Shown here: positions 54,474-61,792 of the stretch, piece by piece
How positions within the stretch are numbered: the first letter of the stretch is position 1
Layout: every line of letters starts with the position of its first letter
Position numbers and translations under genes: made by a program
Source: Victivallis vadensis
GTDB taxonomy: Bacteria; Verrucomicrobiota; Lentisphaeria; Victivallales; Victivallaceae
Assembly (NCBI RefSeq): GCF_003096415.1
Contig: NZ_QEKH01000003.1
Span: 62,001-126,000 of the forward strand
Reading direction: 5' to 3'
Length of the DNA: 64,000 nucleotides
The notes under the pieces: model-generated
The model's input: the letters and a program-made list of their open reading frames with translations, nothing else
Databases searched by the model: none
What the model was told of the DNA's origin: nothing

Positions 54474-55240
54474 GACAGGATTCCTTCTTGAGAAGTTGTG
54501 GCATACCGTGGCTGGTGCGTTATTTCCGTTGGATAAAGAGAACCGCGCTTCATAAGTTCGAGATCGGTGAGCAGATATTCCGGTTTGTTTTCCTGCCGCA
54601 GCGCGATTTTTCCGGCGATGATCCCCAACTGCATACCGGGCTGGCGCAGGGCGCTGACGCCGTTGTTTTCAAAATCGAAGCTGTCGCCGTAGACAAGCAG
54701 AAAAACATCCCTGCCGGGTTTCAGGCCGGAAGCGGCAAATTCCTCGAGCAGAAGCGGAACCAGAGCAGTCGTATGCACGAAAAACACCCGTTCACCTACG
54801 GAAAGCCGCTTTCGGAAGACAGTCGCGGCTTCCCGGTGCCAGTCAGTCTGGGGAACCAACGCCTCTCCAAGCTCCAGCGGCAAGTTTTCTTCCGTGATCC
54901 GGGCGGTGAATCCGGCTTCGACTTTCCGATAAAACGCCTGTTCGGATTCAAGATAGACGGAACAGACGCGGCGATGCCCGGCCCGGACCAGTTCACCGGC
55001 GGCAAATCGTCCCACTGCGGTATGGTCGACCGATACGGAGTGGATTCCCGGGTAGGAGACGCAACGGTTGACCGCGATGACGGAGCATTCCAGATCAGAG
55101 AGTTTTTTCATCGCCTGAATTTCATTTTGTTCCGGCGAGATCCAGATGGTGGGGGCCTCCCGGTCGGCGAGAAGTTTGTAGAGAAGCGACTCGGAATATT
55201 GTTCCAGACTGAACTGGCATTCAGTGCCGAGGGTGCGCAT
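54470..55240 (-). CDS. LacI-type effector-domain protein lacking its DNA-binding part (probable truncated regulator)
   Basis: 256 residues that match the second half of a LacI/GntR-LacI sensor: [48 protein letters not shown], and [22 protein letters not shown]. The N-terminal HTH and about 60 residues of the first lobe are missing. An in-frame TGA lies three codons before the ATG at 55240, there is no ribosome site, and the hydrolase gene at 55290 on the other strand occupies the space where the missing 5' part should be. It therefore looks like a remnant of a regulator equivalent to that at 45930. It still overlaps the pseudopilin start (ATGA), which preserves the original operon layout. Confidence 0.65.
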   Translation of the reverse strand: MRTLGTECQFSLEQYSESLLYKLLADREAPTIWISPEQNEIQAMKKLSDLECSVIAVNRCVSYPGIHSVSVDHTAVGRFAAGELVRAGHRRVCSVYLESEQAFYRKVEAGFTARITEENLPLELGEALVPQTDWHREAATVFRKRLSVGERVFFVHTTALVPLLLEEFAASGLKPGRDVFLLVYGDSFDFENNGVSALRQPGMQLGIIAGKIALRQENKPEYLLTDLELMKRGSLYPTEITHQPRYATTSQEGILS

Positions 55241-55289
55241 ACGGGTTCACGAAGATCGCGGTCAACGGTAAAATCGAAAGCTTCTGATT

Positions 55290-58200
55290 ATGAAATATCG
55301 GTTCGGTTTCTGGTTGGGGATGACGCTGTGCTTTTCGCTTTGGGCGGCGGAGTTGGCGGATTTCGGCGTCGCGAAAACATGGATGTACCAGGCGGAAGAA
55401 AGAGGGCAGTCGGCGGCTCGGGCTGCGGATGGCGGAACCGTTTTGCGCTGGGACGGGCAACGGGCGGGATACGCGGAACTGTTTCTGGCGGAACCGGTGC
55501 CGGTTCCGGGGAAAGGAGAGGGGATTTTCCGGTTGAAATACCGGAATTTGTCGGAACCGGCCGCTCTCCGTTCGATCAACCTGCGGCTGCGCGATCAAAA
55601 AGGGGAAATGTTCCAATGGAAGCAGAGGCCGGGAGAAAAGAATGGAGCGTTGTCTTTCGATGTGAGTGCGGATAATTTTTCCGACTGCTGGGGCGGAAAC
55701 GGCAGGCCGGAGCTGCCGTTGGAAGTGGCGGGACTGGGATTCGATTTCGCTGCGGGGAGCGGCGTGGGAGCGATTGAGCCGGGCAGACTGACTTTTGAGG
55801 CGGGGCGTCATCTCCGATTCCCGGCACGGGAAGTGTGGCGTTCGTTCGGTGAGGATGAATTGTGGCAGCTTCAGGCTTACCGGGGGAGGGTGCACGCTGT
55901 TGAGGAGGCCGATTCGCTGACGGTCGACGCCGCCGCCGAGATTGTGATATTGCGCGATCGGGGATTGCAGCTTGAGACATTCGGCCGTCCCCGCGAGATG
56001 CGGTTCCGGGTCCGGCTGGATTCGGGGGAGGCGCAGTTCGCCCCGGAGCTGCGCGATTCGACCGGAAAAGTCCGGCTGCTGCCGAAACAGCGGTTGAAGC
56101 AGGGGGAGAATGAGTTGCGTTTCCCATTGCGGGAAGCGCTGCGGGAATTTTCCGGGCTGGTTTCGGTGGAGTGCCTGAAACTTTTCCTGCCGTCGCGTCA
56201 GGCGCGGGTGACTTTGGAACAGGCGGAGTTGAGCCGGGAACTGACTCCGGCGGAGGCGGTGCGGTTCCGGGTGGAAACCGGCAACGGGGTGCGGGTTCTG
56301 AAGCTGGGAGAGGAAAGGGCGCTGGCCGTCACTTTTACCAATACGCTTACGGACCGGCCGGTTGAACTGGCCGCCGGATTGGAAATCATGGATTACCACG
56401 GCAGGTGCAAGGTGTTGGAGAAAACGCTCCGGCTGCTTCCGGGGGAACGGCGGTGCCTGCCGCTCGACTGGAAGCCGGAGAGGTTCGGCTGGCATCGAAT
56501 ACGTTGCACGCTGAGCGATCGATCGGTCCCGGAGGAAAAACGGCAGGTTTCAAACAGTTTCGCCTACCTGAAACCGGCCGGGCCGACGCCGGGGCGGGCC
56601 GAAGGATTCCTGTTCGGGGTCTGTTCGCACCCGGAGCGGTGGGGAAAACGTGTCAGGGAACTGGAGGCCGAAGCAGCCGGGCTTTGCGGCGCCAAAGTGA
56701 TGCGCGATGATACGGAGTGGAACCTGATCCAGCCTGAGCCGGGCATCTGGAACTATTCGCTGTTCGACCATATCGTCGAAGCGTTCGGCAAACGGGGGAT
56801 TGAGCTGAATGCGATTCTCGCTTATTCGCCGCTCTGGGCGCGGGACCGGGAGCGGTTTCCGAGACAGGATGCGTGGCGGGCTTTCGTGCGCCGCACGGTG
56901 GAACGTTATCGGAACCGCATCCGTTTCTGGGAGGTCTGGAACGAACCGGATCTGCCCGGCTTCGCTCCGTTCGGTTCCGACCGGTATGTGGAGATGCTGA
57001 AAAACGCCTATACTGAAATCAAGCAGGCCGCGCCCGAAGCGGTCGTGCTGACCGGCGGTTTCGCAACCAGCGTCACGTTGCCGCAGATGCTTGCCGATCC
57101 GGATCGGCAGAAGCGGATTCTGGCGGAAGGCCGCGGCAGTTATCAGGTGCATGCGTTTCACGGTCACGGCGATTTTCCGTACTTCGCGCAGCTGGTCGAC
57201 CTGAATCTGCTGCCGATGCGCCGGAAACTCGGCGTGACGGAACCGTGGTACGCCAACGAAACCGCCCTTACGTCCACCGAGGGAGGGGAACGCAAACAGG
57301 CCGAGACGCTGTTCAAAAAGCTGTTCCATGCGTGGAGCCGGGGTTCGATCGGCTACAACTGGTACGATCTTCGCGACGACGGGTACAGCAGGACGGACGG
57401 CGAACACAATTACGGCATGTTGACCCACGACTTCCTGCCGAAACCGGTCTATGCGGTCTACAATATGCTGGCCGGGACGTTCTCCGGGGCGGAGTTTCTG
57501 CGTCAGGAACAGGTTGCCGGCGCGAAGAATTTATGGCTTTTCACCTTTCGGAGCGGAAACACGCTTCTGCTGCCGGGGTGGAGTGAAAACTCCGGTTATG
57601 GCTGCCGCCCGGTCGCGGTGCGGACCGACGCCCGCCGCGCCGAACGGATCGACCTGATGGGCAATATCGAACCGCTGCCGCTTGTAAACGGGCTTCTGTT
57701 GTTTGAAATCGGCCCGGAACCGGCGACGCTCCGGTTGATTGAGGCGCACAAAAGTGAAATCGCCGGGTGTCCGGTCCAGTTGGCGGGGGGCGGTCTGGCG
57801 GTGCCGGGCAGGGAGTATCCGGTGACGGTGCTGCTGGAGAACCCGTTGGGTACGGCTGCCGATTTTGAAGTGGCGCTCACTGCTCCGGCCGGGCTGGAGT
57901 TTCAGGGGGAGACTTTGCGCCGCTTCCGGCTGGAAGCGGGAGAAAAGCGGCGTTGGAATTGTGTGGCCGTTACAGGCCGAACTTTCCGTGCCGCCGGGCA
58001 AGAACCGGCGGTGATCCGGCTGCGGTATGCGGTTTCCGGCACGCCGTGGAAAGGCGAGGAGAGCCTGACGGTTCGGGCGGCGGTGGCGATTCCTGCCGCG
58101 GACAGACCGGATCGCAAGCCTGATTTCCGGCTTGACCGGGTCGGGCAGGTGCAAAGTTTTTTCCGCAACGACCCGGCGATGTCGCATCTGGTCTGGAAAG

Positions 58201-58688
58201 GGCCGGAGGATCTGTCCGCCGAAATTCGGCTGGCGGCGGATGCGGAGGCGCTGGAGCTTTCGGTTGCAGTGCGCGATGATATTCATGTGCAGCCTTTTCG
58301 CGGCGCGGCAGTCTGGCAGGGGGACAATGTGCAGATCGGGCTGGCGTTCCCGAACCAGCGCGGTTTCTGGGAAATCGGCCTGTCCCGGCTGGAGGACGGA
58401 ACGAGTGAGGTGTTCATATGGCGGGCCGCTTACGGCTTTGCTCCCGCCGTGGTTGCGAAACAGTTCCGCCTGATTGCAGAACGGAAAGGAACGGTCACCA
58501 CGTATCAGGCGAAGCTTCCATTCCGGGCATTGGGGATTACCCCAGAAACGGCGCAAAGCGGATTCCGTTTCAATCTGGTGGTGAACGACAACGACGGAGG
58601 CGGGCGCGAGAGCTTTATGCGTATCGCGTCGGGGCTGGCCGAGTATAAACAGCCGGAATTATTTCCGTATGTGATGGTTGTTGAATAG
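55290..58688 (+). CDS. Secreted GH-A (GH39-like) glycoside hydrolase with C-terminal CBM9-like domain
   Basis: 1132 residues; signal peptide MKYRFGFWLGMTLCFSLWAAE. N-terminal beta modules (~20-430), then a TIM barrel starting near FLFGVCSHPERWGKRV. Acid/base Glu552 in RFWEVWNEPDLPGF, nucleophile Glu657 in EPWYANETALTS, the GH-A arrangement. A greek-key domain follows, and the last ~170 residues ([25 protein letters not shown] ... FNLVVNDNDGGGRE) parallel the C-terminus of the enzyme at 2-3154 and resemble a CBM9-type domain. Divergent from the truncated regulator with 49 bp between. Next gene, an esterase, begins 8-17 bp downstream, so they are co-transcribed. Substrate unknown; xylan or beta-linked plant glycans are plausible. 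Confidence 0.78.
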   Translation: MKYRFGFWLGMTLCFSLWAAELADFGVAKTWMYQAEERGQSAARAADGGTVLRWDGQRAGYAELFLAEPVPVPGKGEGIFRLKYRNLSEPAALRSINLRLRDQKGEMFQWKQRPGEKNGALSFDVSADNFSDCWGGNGRPELPLEVAGLGFDFAAGSGVGAIEPGRLTFEAGRHLRFPAREVWRSFGEDELWQLQAYRGRVHAVEEADSLTVDAAAEIVILRDRGLQLETFGRPREMRFRVRLDSGEAQFAPELRDSTGKVRLLPKQRLKQGENELRFPLREALREFSGLVSVECLKLFLPSRQARVTLEQAELSRELTPAEAVRFRVETGNGVRVLKLGEERALAVTFTNTLTDRPVELAAGLEIMDYHGRCKVLEKTLRLLPGERRCLPLDWKPERFGWHRIRCTLSDRSVPEEKRQVSNSFAYLKPAGPTPGRAEGFLFGVCSHPERWGKRVRELEAEAAGLCGAKVMRDDTEWNLIQPEPGIWNYSLFDHIVEAFGKRGIELNAILAYSPLWARDRERFPRQDAWRAFVRRTVERYRNRIRFWEVWNEPDLPGFAPFGSDRYVEMLKNAYTEIKQAAPEAVVLTGGFATSVTLPQMLADPDRQKRILAEGRGSYQVHAFHGHGDFPYFAQLVDLNLLPMRRKLGVTEPWYANETALTSTEGGERKQAETLFKKLFHAWSRGSIGYNWYDLRDDGYSRTDGEHNYGMLTHDFLPKPVYAVYNMLAGTFSGAEFLRQEQVAGAKNLWLFTFRSGNTLLLPGWSENSGYGCRPVAVRTDARRAERIDLMGNIEPLPLVNGLLLFEIGPEPATLRLIEAHKSEIAGCPVQLAGGGLAVPGREYPVTVLLENPLGTAADFEVALTAPAGLEFQGETLRRFRLEAGEKRRWNCVAVTGRTFRAAGQEPAVIRLRYAVSGTPWKGEESLTVRAAVAIPAADRPDRKPDFRLDRVGQVQSFFRNDPAMSHLVWKGPEDLSAEIRLAADAEALELSVAVRDDIHVQPFRGAAVWQGDNVQIGLAFPNQRGFWEIGLSRLEDGTSEVFIWRAAYGFAPAVVAKQFRLIAERKGTVTTYQAKLPFRALGITPETAQSGFRFNLVVNDNDGGGRESFMRIASGLAEYKQPELFPYVMVVE

Positions 58689-58705
58689 AAAAACGGATGG
58701 ATGAT

Positions 58706-60364
58706 ATGAAAGTCTGGAGAGTCCTGATATTGCTGGGAGCGGGGATCGCTTCGGCCGCTGTGGAAATGCCGCCCGTTTTTTCTGATTTCATGGTATTGCA
58801 GCGGGATGTGCCGTTACGTCTGGCCGGGCGTGGGGATGCCGGGGAGCAGATTACCGTTGAATTTGCCGGACAGCGCAGACAGACTGTTGTCGATTCAAAT
58901 CGCAATTGGCAGATTCGGCTTGAACCGTTGGAAGCCTGCCGGGAGGGGCGTACTCTGTCGGTGCAGGGAAATACACGTCTTGAATTTTATGATGTATTGG
59001 TTGGGGACGTCTGGCTCTGCAGCGGCCAATCGAATATGTACTTCCGCGTGAAAGATGCGGCAGGCGGAACCGAAATAGCCGCCCGGCAGAAGAACCGGTC
59101 AATTCGGATGTTGAAGATTGAACCGGCGTGGAGTCGGGAACCGCGTGAATTGCTGGTGAAATCATGACAGACTGTTCGGCCGGATAATGCGCCGATGATG
59201 GGAGCGCTTCCGCTTCTCCTGGCGGAAGAACTGCAGCGGAACCTCGATGTTCCCGTCGGAATCATTGACAACAGTATGAGCGGCACCCGGATTGAGGTTT
59301 GGACATATCCGCCTGCGTTTCGGTCCGTTCCCGCTTTGCGCAAGACTGCGGAATGGGCCGAAGCTGAAATCGCACGTATGACAAGTTGGCCCCGGGGAAC
59401 GTATCAGGGCAGATTGAATCGACTGCCGGCCCTGGTTTTCAATGCGATGGTCTGGCCGGTTACGCCGTTTCAGTTCCGGGGAGTGATCTGGTATCAGGGG
59501 GAAGGAAATCATACAGAGGGAATGTTATATGCGGAAAAACTGCGTGCGTTGACTGGCGGGTGGAGAAAACTTTTCCATAATCCTCAACTGCGGTTTTATA
59601 TCGTTCAGTTACCGCCCTTCGATTATTGGGGGGAAGATCCCGGCATTATCCCTGAATTGCGCCGGGCGCAGCAATGTTTTGTGAAAACGGACCGCAATGC
59701 GGCATTGGTGGTGACCTCTGATCTTGGAGATCCTGCGGATATTCATCCGAAAGACAAGCGTCCGTTGGCAACACGGATTGCCGGAGTGATCCAGGCACGG
59801 GAATTTGAAGGAGATTCTGCCGGTTTTTCGCCAATGGCGCAACGGGCAATTTTCGAGGTGGAACACGTTGTCGTGGAGTTTGCCGATCCGAATGGACTCA
59901 AGTCCCGGGATGGCAAACCGTTGAATCATCTTGAAATCGCCGGAAAAGATGGAATATTTCATCAGGCGGAGGGGACAATTGACCATGAAAGGCTTATCAT
60001 TGCATCTCCTCTGGTTCCCGAGCCGGTTTCCGTCAGGTTCGGCTGGCATAAGCTGGCAAATCCTAATTTAGTCAATCGCTGTGGAGTTCCCGCTGCTCCA
60101 TTTAAATTTGATAAGGAAGCAGAAAGATTCGAGGGCGGTACGGATACAAAAGGAAGGCGGAACTGGATGGAAAAGAAATATACCGGTGAAATCACGACAA
60201 GCGCGGTTGGACGTCGCGCGGCTGCGGCACGATCACATGTCGGGAAACGCCCGCCACCCGCACGTCGCCATACCGTATCCGGTCGAATAAAAGATCAGGC
60301 CGGCCCGCCGCGCTGTTTTTACGGAGTGCGGTTGGCTTTGCGCTACAAAACCAACCGCCGGTAA
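58706..60364 (+). pseudogene. Sialate O-acetylesterase-like (SASA/SGNH) gene broken by an in-frame TGA
   Basis: Signal peptide MKVWRVLILLGAGIASAAVE, then VEMPPVFSDFMVLQRDVPLRLAG and VLVGDVWLCSGQSNMYF, with the GQSN block of SGNH esterases (Ser nucleophile). The frame stops at TGA 59165-59167. Exactly the same frame then reopens and continues the family pattern: MMGALPLLLAEELQRNLDVPVGIIDNSMSGTRIE, FRGVIWYQGEGN and DPADIHPKDKRPLATRIAG (catalytic Asp-His). The stop sits where a Trp is common, so TGG to TGA is likely. The last ~60 codons (from about 60180) read as Arg/Pro-rich nonsense, so the natural 3' end is also lost. Probably non-functional, unless TGA is read through. Confidence 0.72.
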
Positions 60365-60375
60365 CCGCTTGCGGG

Positions 60376-61347
60376 CTACGCCACCTGACGGACCGGGAAG
60401 CGTTTTCCGGCCAGGTGCAGCAGGATGTCGTTGGAGGTCAGCATCCCGGCGATCCGGTTGCCGGAATCCCGGACCAGCAGCAGCCTGGAATCCAGCCCGT
60501 CTACATTTTCAAGCAACTCCAGCAAAGAAACCCCGGAGTTGACGTAGTGGACCGGCCGGATCAACTGCCGCCACTCTCCGGTGTGGAAAAGCAGGTCGCG
60601 GGCGGTCAGGCTGCCGACGATCTCCCCCGGGTTGCCGTTCCGGCAGACCGGATAGCGGGAGTGGCGCTCCTGAGCGATGCGGCTGAGCACTTCGTCGCGG
60701 CTCATCGTGTCGGAGAGCATGCGGATTTTATCCATCGGCGTCATCAGTTCGGTGACAACCTGATCCGCCAGTTCCGGCGCGTTGCGGATGATCTGTTCCT
60801 GCGTCGAGGAGAGCTGGTGGGTTTCGCGGGCGTGGGCGGCAAGCGCGCCGATCTCGCGGATGGTTTCGTCGTTTTCCTCTTCACTCTTGTTTTCCGCCGG
60901 CTCGAACGGGCGGTTGATCAGGTGCACCAGCGCGATCACCGGCGAGAGCAGCCAGACCAGTACGCGCAGCGTATTGGCCGTACCGGCGATCACGTGGCGG
61001 TTGAACCGCACGCCGAGCGTTTTCGGCAGGATTTCGGTGTACTGCACCATCAGCACGGTGAAGATCAGCGAAAACAGCCAGATGTAGCTGCTGCCGAAGA
61101 GCTTGTCGAACTGGGCGCCCGCGATGGCCGCGCCGAAGGTGTGGGCGGCGGTGTTCAGGATCAGGATCACGGCGATCGGTTTTTCGATATCCTCCTTGAA
61201 ACGGCGGCAGATGCTGCCGATCCGGGGGCGTTTTTCGGCGATCAGGGCAATTTTGCTCGGGGTTATGCTGAGCAGCGCAGCCTCCATGACCGAGCAGAGA
61301 AACGAAACGGACATCGCCACGGCGATGCTGACGATAAGAAGAGTCAT
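60376..61347 (-). CDS. CNNM/DUF21 transmembrane protein with CBS pair (CorC/HlyC-like)
   Basis: The frame starts at 61395; the ATG at 61347 begins the first membrane helix directly (323 residues), and neither start has a strong ribosome site. Four hydrophobic segments (IVSIAVAMSVSFLCSVMEAALLSI, IAVILILNTAAHTFGAAIAGA, IWLFSLIFTVLMVQYTEILPKTLG, VLVWLLSPVIALVHLI) make up the CNNM domain, with the family E..LPK motif. Two CBS motifs follow (VVTELMTPMDKIRML and PVHYVNSGVSLLELLENVDG). The long C-terminal CorC/HlyC domain of many relatives is absent. Relatives move or sense Mg2+ and other divalent cations. Confidence 0.87.
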   Translation of the reverse strand: MTLLIVSIAVAMSVSFLCSVMEAALLSITPSKIALIAEKRPRIGSICRRFKEDIEKPIAVILILNTAAHTFGAAIAGAQFDKLFGSSYIWLFSLIFTVLMVQYTEILPKTLGVRFNRHVIAGTANTLRVLVWLLSPVIALVHLINRPFEPAENKSEEENDETIREIGALAAHARETHQLSSTQEQIIRNAPELADQVVTELMTPMDKIRMLSDTMSRDEVLSRIAQERHSRYPVCRNGNPGEIVGSLTARDLLFHTGEWRQLIRPVHYVNSGVSLLELLENVDGLDSRLLLVRDSGNRIAGMLTSNDILLHLAGKRFPVRQVA

Positions 61348-61412
61348 ATAAAACCATTCAATCCTGTTGTTGTTGAAAAAAAATCTGAATTTCAAAAGAA
61401 AAACGGATCTTT

Positions 61413-61712
61413 TCAGCGACGCAGCGGGATCGGAAAGCGGTAGCCGCTCACGGGAAGTTCAACGGGAATCCGGACGCTTTGCAACTGGAACGCCGCAAGG
61501 CCGGGGATCGGTGAAAACTCGATTTCAACCGGTTCGGGGGAGTGTGCGAAAGTCCGGGAAACTTCGTCGTGGAACCGTTCGGAAAACACCGTTTCGAGGG
61601 ATTCCTCCGGCTCGTCCGGCAAAGACACGGGGGCGGCTGCGGTGTTCAGGCAGAAAAAAGCAGCCGTCGCAAGCAGCAGGCAAAGACATAATCGATATAA
61701 GGTTTCGCTCAT
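61413..61712 (-). CDS. Small secreted protein of unknown function
   Basis: The frame begins at 61772 but ATG 61712 opens a good signal peptide (MSETLYRLCLCLLLATAAFFCLNTAAA) and follows a promoter so closely that the mRNA may be leaderless. Mature part of ~70 residues: acidic and proline-rich with SLETVFSERFHDEVSRTFAH, then EIEFSPIPGLAAFQLQSVRIPVELP. No match recognised. It precedes the CNNM protein gene by 65 bp and may share its transcript. Confidence 0.55.
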   Translation of the reverse strand: MSETLYRLCLCLLLATAAFFCLNTAAAPVSLPDEPEESLETVFSERFHDEVSRTFAHSPEPVEIEFSPIPGLAAFQLQSVRIPVELPVSGYRFPIPLRR

Positions 61713-61719
61713 ATAAAAA

Positions 61720-61748
61720 AATATAGCATACGAGTTGCGGAAATGCAA
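61720..61748 (-). promoter_or_regulatory. Promoter placed to give a leaderless or near-leaderless transcript
   Basis: On the minus strand TTGCAT (61748-61743), 17-bp spacer, TATATT (61725-61720), with only 7 bases to the ATG at 61712. Confidence 0.6.
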
Positions 61749-61757
61749 ATCGCATGG

Positions 61758-61786
61758 TTTCTCCCGGAGCATAACTCCGGGAGAAA
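61758..61786 (-). terminator. Hairpin terminator of the beta-helix protein gene
   Basis: TTTCTCCCGGAG (61758-61769) and CTCCGGGAGAAA (61775-61786) pair perfectly over 12 bp with a 5-nt loop, 7 bp past the stop codon. No separate T-run follows. Confidence 0.7.
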
Positions 61787-61792
61787 GGAGGA

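Noticed and set aside
59165-59167. TGA as selenocysteine codon
   Set aside because: No selenoprotein motif in this esterase family at this position and no evident SECIS-like hairpin just after it; a nonsense change is simpler.
60328-60358. Hairpin GCGGTTGG/CCAACCGC, considered as tRNA or terminator
   Set aside because: No tRNA arms or CCA context, and no T-run on either strand.
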